NCBI GenBank assembly: GCA_964428195.1 | Contig: CAYRXC010000017.1 | Span: forward strand, 1-17,972 | DNA: 17,972 nucleotides | DNA from: JAAYGD01 sp964428195 | Lineage (GTDB): Bacteria; Bacillota_I; Bacilli_A; RF39; UBA660 | Direction of reading: 5' to 3' | Part shown: piece after piece, positions 1 to 6,836 of the stretch | Numbering within the stretch: position 1 is the first letter of the stretch | Layout: the number at the start of each line of letters is the position of its first letter | Notes under the pieces: model-generated | What the model saw: the letters and a program-made list of their open reading frames with translations, nothing else | Databases searched by the model: none | What the model was told of the DNA's origin: nothing | Translations under genes and position numbers: made by a program

Positions 1-511
<511 letters not shown>

Positions 512-545
512 ATCTAATTTGTTGCAAACCACATTATCATGTTTT

Positions 546-564
546 CAGAGAATTATTGTCTCTG
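546..564 (+). other. hairpin in the 23S-5S spacer, possible rRNA processing site
   Basis: CAGAGA (546-551) pairs perfectly with TCTCTG (559-564) around a 7-nt loop, ending one base before the 5S rRNA helix. The spacer (512-565) holds no tRNA. A stem this close to the 5S 5' end could position a maturation nuclease (RNase M5 does this job in B. subtilis) or simply insulate 5S folding. The stem is seen; the role is inference. Confidence 0.45.
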
Positions 565-565
565 T

Positions 566-662
<97 letters not shown>

Positions 663-671
<9 letters not shown>

Positions 672-681
672 CTTTTTTTTT
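663..681 (+). terminator. rRNA operon terminator (5S helix strand plus T9 tract)
   Basis: A run of nine T (673-681) follows directly on the 3' strand of 5S helix I. No separate G/C hairpin precedes the T tract, so the terminal 5S helix itself may supply the stem, or only part of the transcripts end here. The next gene has its own promoter, consistent with termination. Confidence 0.5.
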
Positions 682-751
682 GCAAAAAATTCAATAATTA
701 TCAATTATTTAATATATATAGTATTAACTAATATATCATTAATATCATAAT

Positions 752-779
752 TTGACTTTTGATACTAATTGGTTATAAT
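752..779 (+). promoter_or_regulatory. sigma-A promoter of the PP2C-like gene
   Basis: TTGACT (752-757), a 16-nt spacer and a perfect TATAAT (774-779) lie in the A/T-rich gap after the 5S gene (672-804), which holds nothing else I can support. The predicted transcript starts near 786, about 20 nt before the start codon. Confidence 0.7.
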
Positions 780-804
780 ATGTATTTAACCAAAAGGAGC
801 AATA

Positions 805-1665
805 ATGATGTTTAAAAGAATTGAACCTATTCATGTTAGCGATTCGCGCATTCCTCTATCTTCAATAACTGGAAGATTTATTGATTGTGATTCAGGTGCT
901 CAAAATGGAGCTAGGTTTTGTGTTTCAGATGGTGTGACGAGAGACTTGACTAATGGTGATGAATTTAAGTTACCAAAAAATATCAAAGAAATTATGAACA
1001 TATTAAAATACTATCCACAAATTTCCGAATTAAAAGAAGTTGCAAAAATGTGTACTAGTATGTTCACAAATTCTTATTCTCTTGATACAAAAACGTTATT
1101 GGAACAAATTAATACAGCAATAAAATTATACTATTATAGAAATATAATAGGTAATGGAGAAAAACCTTGTGATTACTTAGGAAAAAACTATTTTGGAGTT
1201 ACTGCTGCAGGTGGAATTATTAGGGGTGAGAACTTAGAGGGATTCAACATAGGAGACTCTAATATAGTCTTGTTAGATAAATACTGCAATGAAATATCTA
1301 AATCAAGAGATAACGTAAAAGATCAAAAGGAAGATCGAGAAAAACACATTATTGAAAAATACTATCCAAATGTAAGAAATATAGATGAATTATGGCATGA
1401 TAAAGAATTTAGAAGTTGGTTTAGGAAAACATTTACTAATTCATCATCACCATATTCTTTTGGAGTACTAAATGGAGAAGATAAAGCGTTAGATTTCATA
1501 AATTATTATAATTTTGATTTACAAAAAGCTCATTTTATTTTGGCTTATACTGACGGATTTGATGAAATAATGGATAGTTCAGCAAAGAGATACAAACTTT
1601 TGTATAGGAAAGAGTTTAAATTGAAAAAAGAAGGAACGATGGTTGGATATAAAAGAATAATATGA
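805..1665 (+). CDS. PP2C-like (PPM family) phosphatase-domain protein, divergent
   Basis: The 286-residue cytoplasmic protein has no signal peptide or membrane segment. Its layout is that of a PP2C/PPM phosphatase: FCVSDGV with D42-G43 (the metal-binding DG motif), GVTAAGGI then NIGDS (150-152, the GDS strand), and FILAYTDGF with D250-G251 near the C-terminus. Family members dephosphorylate Ser/Thr residues with two metal ions. The first acidic motif is compact (D27/D29 are candidates), and the last Asp of the usual DD/DN-T motif appears as E276 in KEGTMV, so activity is uncertain. Residues 165-210 form a charged insert. AAGGAG (794-799) sits 5 nt before ATG 805 and 8 nt before ATG 808; the second may be the true start. 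It is a single-gene unit with its own promoter and terminator. No kinase partner is visible nearby. Confidence 0.7.
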   Translation: MMFKRIEPIHVSDSRIPLSSITGRFIDCDSGAQNGARFCVSDGVTRDLTNGDEFKLPKNIKEIMNILKYYPQISELKEVAKMCTSMFTNSYSLDTKTLLEQINTAIKLYYYRNIIGNGEKPCDYLGKNYFGVTAAGGIIRGENLEGFNIGDSNIVLLDKYCNEISKSRDNVKDQKEDREKHIIEKYYPNVRNIDELWHDKEFRSWFRKTFTNSSSPYSFGVLNGEDKALDFINYYNFDLQKAHFILAYTDGFDEIMDSSAKRYKLLYRKEFKLKKEGTMVGYKRII

Positions 1666-1683
1666 TATTTATCTATTAAATTT

Positions 1684-1705
1684 GGTTGTGTTAACAACCT
1701 TTTTT
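1684..1705 (+). terminator. intrinsic terminator after the PP2C-like gene
   Basis: GGTTGT (1684-1689) pairs with ACAACC (1694-1699) around the loop GTTA, followed by six T (1700-1705). It sits 18 nt after the stop codon. Confidence 0.8.
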
Positions 1706-1714
1706 AGTTATAAT
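1686..1714 (+). promoter_or_regulatory. promoter of the tsaE-tsaB-rimI-tsaD operon
   Basis: A perfect TATAAT (1709-1714) begins 3 nt after the terminator T tract. TTGTGT (1686-1691) with a 17-nt spacer is the best -35, and it lies inside the terminator hairpin. The start would be near 1721, on the ribosome binding site itself, giving a leader of about 11 nt. Confidence 0.5.
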
Positions 1715-1731
1715 AATAATAGGTGATTAGA

Positions 1732-2184
1732 ATGGAATACAAAATAACTACAAGAAGTGAAGAAGAAACTTTGGAATTGGCAGAAAATATAGAATCTGAA
1801 AAATTTCCAAATATGGTCATTTGTTTAGAAGGAGACTTAGGAAGCGGAAAAACCGTATTTACTAAAGGTTTTGCTTTAGCATTGGGAATAGATGAAATGA
1901 TTACTTCTCCTACTTTTACTTTGATAAAAGAATATGAAAATGCGGAGATGCCATTATTCCATATGGATTTTTATAGATTAGATAAATCGCCTGAAGAAAT
2001 CGGTTTAGATGAATATTATAATAAAGATGGAATAGTAATAATTGAATGGGCAGATGTAGTAAGAGACTATTTGCCAGAAGAAAGATTGGATATAAGAATA
2101 GTATCCATTGATGAAGACACTAGAATATTTGTTATTACTCCTATCGGTCAAAAATATATTGATTTATGCGAGGCAGTATTATGA
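1732..2184 (+). CDS. tsaE: tRNA t6A37 synthesis ATPase TsaE
   Basis: TsaE is the ATPase that resets the TsaB-TsaD complex during N6-threonylcarbamoyladenosine formation at tRNA position 37. The 150-residue product has the full family pattern: Walker A GDLGSGKT (34-41), the TSPTFTL switch (58-64), HMDFYRL (77-83) and IIEWAD near residue 105. I chose ATG 1732 because AGGTGA (1721-1726) lies 5 nt upstream; a GTG at 1723 in the same frame overlaps that site and is unlikely. It is the first gene of the operon, and its TGA stop overlaps the tsaB start (ATGA, 2181-2184). The order tsaE-tsaB-rimI-tsaD matches Bacillus subtilis ydiBCDE. Confidence 0.95.
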   Translation: MEYKITTRSEEETLELAENIESEKFPNMVICLEGDLGSGKTVFTKGFALALGIDEMITSPTFTLIKEYENAEMPLFHMDFYRLDKSPEEIGLDEYYNKDGIVIIEWADVVRDYLPEERLDIRIVSIDEDTRIFVITPIGQKYIDLCEAVL

Positions 2185-2807
2185 CAACTTTATTTATAGA
2201 TACATCTTCTACTTATTTAAATGTATCTATAATTAAAGATGATGAATTGTATGAAAAACATATAGAATGTATTAAAGAGCACTCCAAACACACTATAAGA
2301 TTAATTGAAGAGCTATTTAATGAAAATAATATTAAACCAATAGATATTGATTCTATTATGGTAATAAATGGTCCTGGTTCGTTTACTGGACTTAGGATTG
2401 GTGTAACTATAGCAAAAATATATGCTTGGTCATATAACATAAAATTGATACCTATATCAACTTTAAAAGCATATGCTATTTCAAATTCAAATTCGGATTA
2501 TTATGTATCAGTAATAGATGCAAGAAGAAGTTTTGTATATGCTGGTATATATGATGGAAATTATAACAATATTATTGAAGATCAATATATAAAAATTGAA
2601 GATTTATATGATTTGATAAAGAATAAGAATCCTTTATTATTAGGTAATATTAATATAAAAGATATAGAAGCAAAAAAAGTAAGAATAAATGTTATGAAAT
2701 TATATAATTACTATAAAGACAATACAGGAATTAATTCGCATAAACTGGTTCCGGATTATTTAAAAAAAGTAGAAGCTGAAGAGAAGTTAGAAGGAAAAAA
2801 TGATTAG
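2181..2807 (+). CDS. tsaB: tRNA t6A37 synthesis scaffold TsaB
   Basis: TsaB is an inactive ASKHA-fold paralogue of TsaD that dimerises with it in the t6A complex. The 208-residue product opens with LFIDTSSTYLNVSI (the phosphate-1 strand region) and carries the hallmark NGPGSFTGLRIG (63-74). It ends in VPDYLKKVEAEEKL, the usual TsaB C-terminus, and lacks the metal-binding HxxxH of TsaD. ATG 2181 is preferred over the in-frame ATG 2166: GAGG (2170-2173) is 7 nt upstream and the start overlaps the tsaE stop by 4 nt, a normal coupling arrangement. The last 8 nt overlap rimI. Confidence 0.95.
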   Translation: MTTLFIDTSSTYLNVSIIKDDELYEKHIECIKEHSKHTIRLIEELFNENNIKPIDIDSIMVINGPGSFTGLRIGVTIAKIYAWSYNIKLIPISTLKAYAISNSNSDYYVSVIDARRSFVYAGIYDGNYNNIIEDQYIKIEDLYDLIKNKNPLLLGNINIKDIEAKKVRINVMKLYNYYKDNTGINSHKLVPDYLKKVEAEEKLEGKND

Positions 2808-3210
2808 AGAATATAACGAAAATGATTTTAATAATATAAATGTATTAGGAAGAGATTTGGATATAAATTTCTTGCTTAAAATGACTCCTTCAAGAAAATG
2901 CTTTGTATATGAAGAAAAAGAAGAATTAATTGGATTTATTACCTTTGATATACTTGCTGATAGAAGTGAAATAATAGATTTTATTGTGCATATTAATCAT
3001 AGAAAAAATGGAATTGGTTCTTTATTGATAAATAAAACAATAGAAATAGCAAAAGAAAGTAATTGTAAAAGTATTTCTTTAGAAGTAAAGAGTACAAATA
3101 AACCAGCTATTACTTTTTACCAAAAACATGAATTTAATATTGTGTCTACTAGAAAAAGATACTATGAAAATGGTTCAATTGATGCCCATTTAATGTATAG
3201 AGAGTTGTGA
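2800..3210 (+). CDS. rimI: GNAT N-acetyltransferase, ribosomal protein S18-alanine type RimI
   Basis: This 136-residue single-domain GNAT enzyme uses acetyl-CoA. Motif A is present as HRKNGIGSLL (67-76), with the RxxGxG pyrophosphate loop at R68-G73. The RimI-type motif follows: SLEVKSTNKPAITFYQKHEF (93-112), then RKRYYENGSIDAHLMYREL at the end. RimI classically acetylates the N-terminal Ala of ribosomal protein S18. Being encoded between tsaB and tsaD is the conserved context for this family. AGAAGG (2789-2794) is 5 nt before the ATG, and the gene overlaps tsaB by 8 nt. Whether S18 is the true substrate here is inferred from family and position. Confidence 0.9.
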   Translation: MIREYNENDFNNINVLGRDLDINFLLKMTPSRKCFVYEEKEELIGFITFDILADRSEIIDFIVHINHRKNGIGSLLINKTIEIAKESNCKSISLEVKSTNKPAITFYQKHEFNIVSTRKRYYENGSIDAHLMYREL

Positions 3211-3214
3211 TGTA

Positions 3215-4207
3215 ATGAAAGACAAATATATATTGGCAATAGAAACATCTTGCGATGAGACTAGTGCTAGCATAATAAAAAATGGAAAAGAAGAAATTGG
3301 AACGGTTGTACTATCACAAATGGATGTTCATAAAAAATACGGTGGAGTTGTTCCTGAGATAGCAAGCAGAATGCACATAGAAAATATTACATTGGTTCTA
3401 GAAGAGTTATTAGATTTAACAAAAATGAAAATAGATCAAGTGGATTCTATTGCGGTAACAAACGGACCTGGATTGATAGGTTCTTTGTTGATTGGTTTAG
3501 AAGCAGCTAAAACATTGTCATTAATCTATAATAAACCTCTTATTCCAATAAATCATCTACAAGGTCATATATATGCAAATAGATTAATAGGAGACTTTAA
3601 ATTTCCTTTATTGGCACTTATTATCAGTGGTGGGCATACCGATTTAATCTATATGGATAAAGACTTTAGTTATAAAAAAATAGGGGGCACAAAAGACGAT
3701 GCTATAGGAGAAACATACGATAAGGTTGCAAGAATAATGAATATTCCTTATCCAGGTGGACCTTTGGTCGATAAATATGCATCTATAGGAGAAGCAACAT
3801 ATGATTTGCCAACGCCTTTAGATGATAAATCCTATGATTTTAGTTTCAGTGGATTAAAGACTGCAGTAAAAAACTTTTATGCCAATAATTCAGATATTAA
3901 TATAGAAAATTTATGTGCCAGTTTTCAAAAAGTTGTAGTAAATATAATTTCAAAAAAAACAATGAGAGCAATTAAAGAATATGATGTTAAACAACTATTA
4001 ATAGCTGGGGGAGTTGCAGCAAATTCTGGAATAAGAAATAAATTTAAGGATTTATGCGAAAAAGAAAACATTGATTTACTTATTCCTCCAATTAAATATT
4101 GTACAGATAACGCTGCAATGATAGGATGTGCCGCATATTATGCTTCAATTTACGACACAACGTCATATATGGATTCCTCTGTATTTTCAACTTCGGATAA
4201 TAAATAA
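3215..4207 (+). CDS. tsaD: tRNA N6-adenosine threonylcarbamoyltransferase TsaD
   Basis: TsaD is the catalytic subunit moving threonylcarbamoyl from its adenylate (made by TsaC, not in this window) to A37 of ANN-decoding tRNAs. The 330-residue length is typical. Visible motifs: AIETSCDETSAS (8-19), VPEIASRMHIENI (46-58), NGPGLIGSLLIG (83-94), metal ligands H114 and H118 in HLQGH with D298 in CTDNAAMIG, SGGHTDLI (138-145), GGTKDDAIGE (157-166) and IAGGVAANSGIR. The ribosome binding site is weak: GTGAT (3207-3211), overlapping the rimI stop, could pair with the 3' part of the anti-Shine-Dalgarno sequence, so translation is probably coupled to rimI. It is the last gene of the operon. Confidence 0.97.
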   Translation: MKDKYILAIETSCDETSASIIKNGKEEIGTVVLSQMDVHKKYGGVVPEIASRMHIENITLVLEELLDLTKMKIDQVDSIAVTNGPGLIGSLLIGLEAAKTLSLIYNKPLIPINHLQGHIYANRLIGDFKFPLLALIISGGHTDLIYMDKDFSYKKIGGTKDDAIGETYDKVARIMNIPYPGGPLVDKYASIGEATYDLPTPLDDKSYDFSFSGLKTAVKNFYANNSDINIENLCASFQKVVVNIISKKTMRAIKEYDVKQLLIAGGVAANSGIRNKFKDLCEKENIDLLIPPIKYCTDNAAMIGCAAYYASIYDTTSYMDSSVFSTSDNK

Positions 4208-4210
4208 TTA

Positions 4211-4219
4211 TGTTATAAT
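4211..4219 (+). promoter_or_regulatory. extended -10 promoter before the 530-residue membrane protein gene
   Basis: TGT followed by a perfect TATAAT (4214-4219) forms an extended -10 element right after the tsaD stop. No good -35 is visible. The predicted start near 4226 leaves a leader of about 15 nt. Confidence 0.5.
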
Positions 4220-4240
4220 AATTAAAGAAAGAGGTAAATA

Positions 4241-5833
4241 ATGAAAAAAAATTTGATAAGAATAATTATAACTATATTAGTTGGATTTATATATTTTTAT
4301 ATAGTATTACCACCAATAAATTTTCAAAATTATGATTTTTTATTTTTCTTGTTGATATTAATGGGAACATATTTACTAACTGGTGTAGTAAATATAATGG
4401 AATTAAAAAACATTATGAAAAAGAATAAGATACCGAGTTTTAAACCAACTGGTATTATATCGTTGTCAATAATATTAGTTATTGTATTACCAATAATAAT
4501 TAATTTTGTATTGTCTCCACTATTCTTTGCAAAAAGTTATTCAAAGAGAATAGAAATAGATCAATCTGCAGAGTTTTCTAAAGATGTAGCACAAGTTGAC
4601 TTCAATTCAATCCCTTTGATAGACAAGGATTCTAGTATTAAATTAGGAGATAGAGTAATGGGTCAAATTCCAGATCTTGTGTCTCAATTTGATGTATCTA
4701 ACTTGTACACTCAAATTAATTATAAAAGCGAAATAACAAGAGTAACTCCTTTAGAGTATAGTGACTTCTTTAAATATTTATCAAATAGAAAAGAAGGAGT
4801 AAAAGGGTATATTAAGGTTAATTCAGTAAATGGGAATGCTGAATTAATTAAACTAGATAAAGGAATTCAATTTCTTCCATCGGCATTCTTCTCAAAAGAT
4901 TTACATAGAAAATTAAGGTTTTCTTATCCAACTTTTATTTTTGAAAAAGAAACTTTTGAAATAGATGAAGAAGGCAATCCTTATTGGATAGTACCAAAAT
5001 CAAAATTTGTTGGAGTTGGTATAAAAAAAGAAATCGATGGAGTAGTAATATTAAATGCCATAACTGGAGAATCAAAATATTATGATGTTTCTGAAGTACC
5101 CACCTGGGTTGATCATGTATACACATCGTCTTTAATATTAGAACAAATAGATGACTGGGGAAAATACAAAAAAGGTTTCTTTAATTCAATAATTGGACAA
5201 AAAAATGTAATAACTACAACAGAAGGATATAATTATTTAGTTATGAATGATGATGTGTATTTATATACTGGAATAACTTCTGTATTAGCTGATGAGTCAA
5301 ATATTGGATTCATACTTACTAATTTAAGAACAAAAGAAACTAAATATTATGCTGTTCCTGGTGCAGAAGAGTTTTCTGCAATGGCATCAGCAGAAGGACA
5401 AGTTCAACAAATGAAATATGACGCAACTTTTCCTTTGCTTATTAATTTAAACGACAAACCAACATATTTAATATCGTTAAAAGATAATGCGGGTCTAGTA
5501 AAGATGTATGCATTTGTAGATTTAGTAGATTATCAAAAGGTAGTAGTTACTGATGCATCTTTAGGTATAGAAAAAGCAGCAAGCAACTACCTTGGTGATG
5601 CACCAACTATAGATGATAGTAAACTAACTAAGACATCTATTACAATATCATCAATAAATATGGTTGTAATAGAAGGTAATAGTATTTATTATATTATTGA
5701 TGCAAATAACAATAGATATAAAGCTAATATTAAAGTATCCAAAGACATGTTGCCTTTCTTAAAACAAGGAGATGTAGTTGAAGTAAGTTATAAAGAGAAG
5801 AAAGATATTACCGAGATATCTAAGATAAAGTAG
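4241..5833 (+). CDS. conserved membrane-anchored protein of unknown function (530 aa)
   Basis: Three hydrophobic segments occupy about residues 5-24, 32-51 and 70-97. Basic residues at the N-terminus and between segments 2 and 3 predict that the ~430-residue C-terminal part lies outside the membrane. The most conserved-looking part is 267-436, with VVILNAITGESKYYDV, then PTWVDHVY, GYNYLVMNDDVYLYTG (329-344), ESNIGFILTNLRTKETKYY and GAEEFSAMASAEGQVQ. I recall this arrangement from large uncharacterised membrane proteins of many Bacillota; no function is known to me. The paired TGESKYYDV and TKETKYYAV segments look like two PepSY-like units, which is inference. The end (from ~466) may be a small beta-barrel. 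AAAGAGGT (4228-4235) is 5 nt before the ATG. No catalytic motif is recognisable. Confidence 0.85.
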   Translation: MKKNLIRIIITILVGFIYFYIVLPPINFQNYDFLFFLLILMGTYLLTGVVNIMELKNIMKKNKIPSFKPTGIISLSIILVIVLPIIINFVLSPLFFAKSYSKRIEIDQSAEFSKDVAQVDFNSIPLIDKDSSIKLGDRVMGQIPDLVSQFDVSNLYTQINYKSEITRVTPLEYSDFFKYLSNRKEGVKGYIKVNSVNGNAELIKLDKGIQFLPSAFFSKDLHRKLRFSYPTFIFEKETFEIDEEGNPYWIVPKSKFVGVGIKKEIDGVVILNAITGESKYYDVSEVPTWVDHVYTSSLILEQIDDWGKYKKGFFNSIIGQKNVITTTEGYNYLVMNDDVYLYTGITSVLADESNIGFILTNLRTKETKYYAVPGAEEFSAMASAEGQVQQMKYDATFPLLINLNDKPTYLISLKDNAGLVKMYAFVDLVDYQKVVVTDASLGIEKAASNYLGDAPTIDDSKLTKTSITISSINMVVIEGNSIYYIIDANNNRYKANIKVSKDMLPFLKQGDVVEVSYKEKKDITEISKIK

Positions 5834-5855
5834 TTAACATTTTGTAGAAATATGT

Positions 5856-5888
5856 AAAAATAATAATTGTATATTGATTATTATTTTT
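5856..5888 (+). terminator. A/T-only hairpin, weak terminator candidate
   Basis: AAAAATAATAAT (5856-5867) and ATTATTATTTTT (5877-5888) are perfect complements (12 bp) around a 9-nt loop, and T continues to 5891. It sits 22 nt after the stop of the membrane protein gene. With no G/C pair it would be a weak terminator and could arise by chance in such A/T-rich sequence. Confidence 0.35.
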
Positions 5889-5923
5889 TTTATTATATTA
5901 TTAGTTCAGGAGAAGGAGAAATA

Positions 5924-6760
5924 ATGGATAGTTTAAAAGAAAAGTCAAAAGGAAAAATACTATTTGAAACAATAATTTTTGCAATTATTCTATTAGTATT
6001 TCAAATAGTATCAGGAATAATTGCAGTGTTCATTCTGGGAGTATTTGGAATAGAATTGGGAAAACTGTTTGATTCAGTACTTTATATCTTTGGAATATTA
6101 TCTCAAGTATTTGCGTGTTTGTATGTAAGTCATAGAATAAAGAAAGAATATAAGTTGGAAGTTAAATCAAGATTTTCATTTACAAAAATAAATTATGTAT
6201 TCATTTCTGGGCTTTTATTATTTACTATTTCATTTCCAACATTATTTGAAGCTATATTAACAAAAGTTATTGGATTAAAAGTTAATCCTCCTGCGGAAGT
6301 GTCATTTTCTCTTGAGGGAATTTTGGCAATAATATCGATTGTAATAGTTGCACCAATTATAGAAGAAATAATATTTAGATTTGGAATATTAGAAAAAATG
6401 GAAACAAAATTCAAAAAGACAACCATGATATTAGTAGGCTCTTTTCTCTTTGCTATTGTTCACGGTTATGTATTGTCAGGATTTTTGACAGTATTATTGT
6501 TCGGCATAATTTTATCGATACTATATCTTCATACAAGAAACCTTGTATATCCAATGATTATGCATTTTATTAACAATTTTCTTGCAGTCTTAGTAGTATT
6601 GGTTATATCTTCAAATCCTAAACATTTACTTGCATCATTTCCAACGACACCTATTGATTATATAGTATTGTTGATTCTATCAGCATTAGGTTTCTTTATA
6701 ATGTATAAAACTAAAGATAAAGTAAAATATCAAAATAATAATGAAAATGAGTTGTTATAA
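5924..6760 (+). CDS. CPBP-family intramembrane metalloprotease (Abi/CAAX protease type)
   Basis: This 278-residue polytopic membrane protein has hydrophobic segments at about 12-40, 48-68, 90-110, 132-147, 167-200, 205-228 and 245-261. The three CPBP motifs are intact: EEIIFR (E147, E148, R152), FAIVH (F176, H180) and HFINN (H214, N218), the glutamate and histidines being the proposed metal and catalytic site. Relatives include eukaryotic Rce1 CAAX proteases, bacteriocin self-immunity proteins and PrsW-like regulators; the substrate here is unknown and no bacteriocin gene is visible nearby. The start is ATG 5924, because AAGGAG (5913-5918) lies 5 nt upstream; a TTG at 5867 in frame would add a non-conserved tail. 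The stop codon is embedded in the terminator. Confidence 0.9.
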   Translation: MDSLKEKSKGKILFETIIFAIILLVFQIVSGIIAVFILGVFGIELGKLFDSVLYIFGILSQVFACLYVSHRIKKEYKLEVKSRFSFTKINYVFISGLLLFTISFPTLFEAILTKVIGLKVNPPAEVSFSLEGILAIISIVIVAPIIEEIIFRFGILEKMETKFKKTTMILVGSFLFAIVHGYVLSGFLTVLLFGIILSILYLHTRNLVYPMIMHFINNFLAVLVVLVISSNPKHLLASFPTTPIDYIVLLILSALGFFIMYKTKDKVKYQNNNENELL

Positions 6761-6771
6761 CTCATTTTTTT
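6746..6771 (+). terminator. intrinsic terminator overlapping the CPBP protease stop codon
   Basis: AATGAGTT (6746-6753) pairs with AACTCATT (6759-6766) around GTTAT, followed by T through 6771. The TAA stop (6758-6760) spans the loop and the 3' arm. Confidence 0.85.
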
Positions 6772-6780
6772 ATCTATTTT

Positions 6781-6789
6781 TGGTATAAT
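6781..6789 (+). promoter_or_regulatory. extended -10 promoter of pcrA-ligA
   Basis: TGG plus a perfect TATAAT (6784-6789) begins 10 nt after the terminator T tract. The -35 region is poor, as expected for an extended -10 promoter. The leader would be about 41 nt, the longest of the TATAAT promoters here. Confidence 0.55.
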
Positions 6790-6836
6790 AAAAGATATGG
6801 ATTAATTAATAATAATATTAATAAATAGGAGGGTTT

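Noticed and set aside
512..565. tRNA gene in the 23S-5S spacer
   Set aside because: The spacer is only about 54 nt and has no T-loop or anticodon-arm pattern.
693..709. A/T-only hairpin AATAATT/AATTATT after the 5S gene
   Set aside because: Seven A/T pairs in such A/T-rich sequence are expected by chance, and no T run or conserved element accompanies it.
5867..5923. Upstream TTG start for the CPBP protease
   Set aside because: It begins within an A/T-only hairpin and has no ribosome binding site, whereas AAGGAG precedes ATG 5924.
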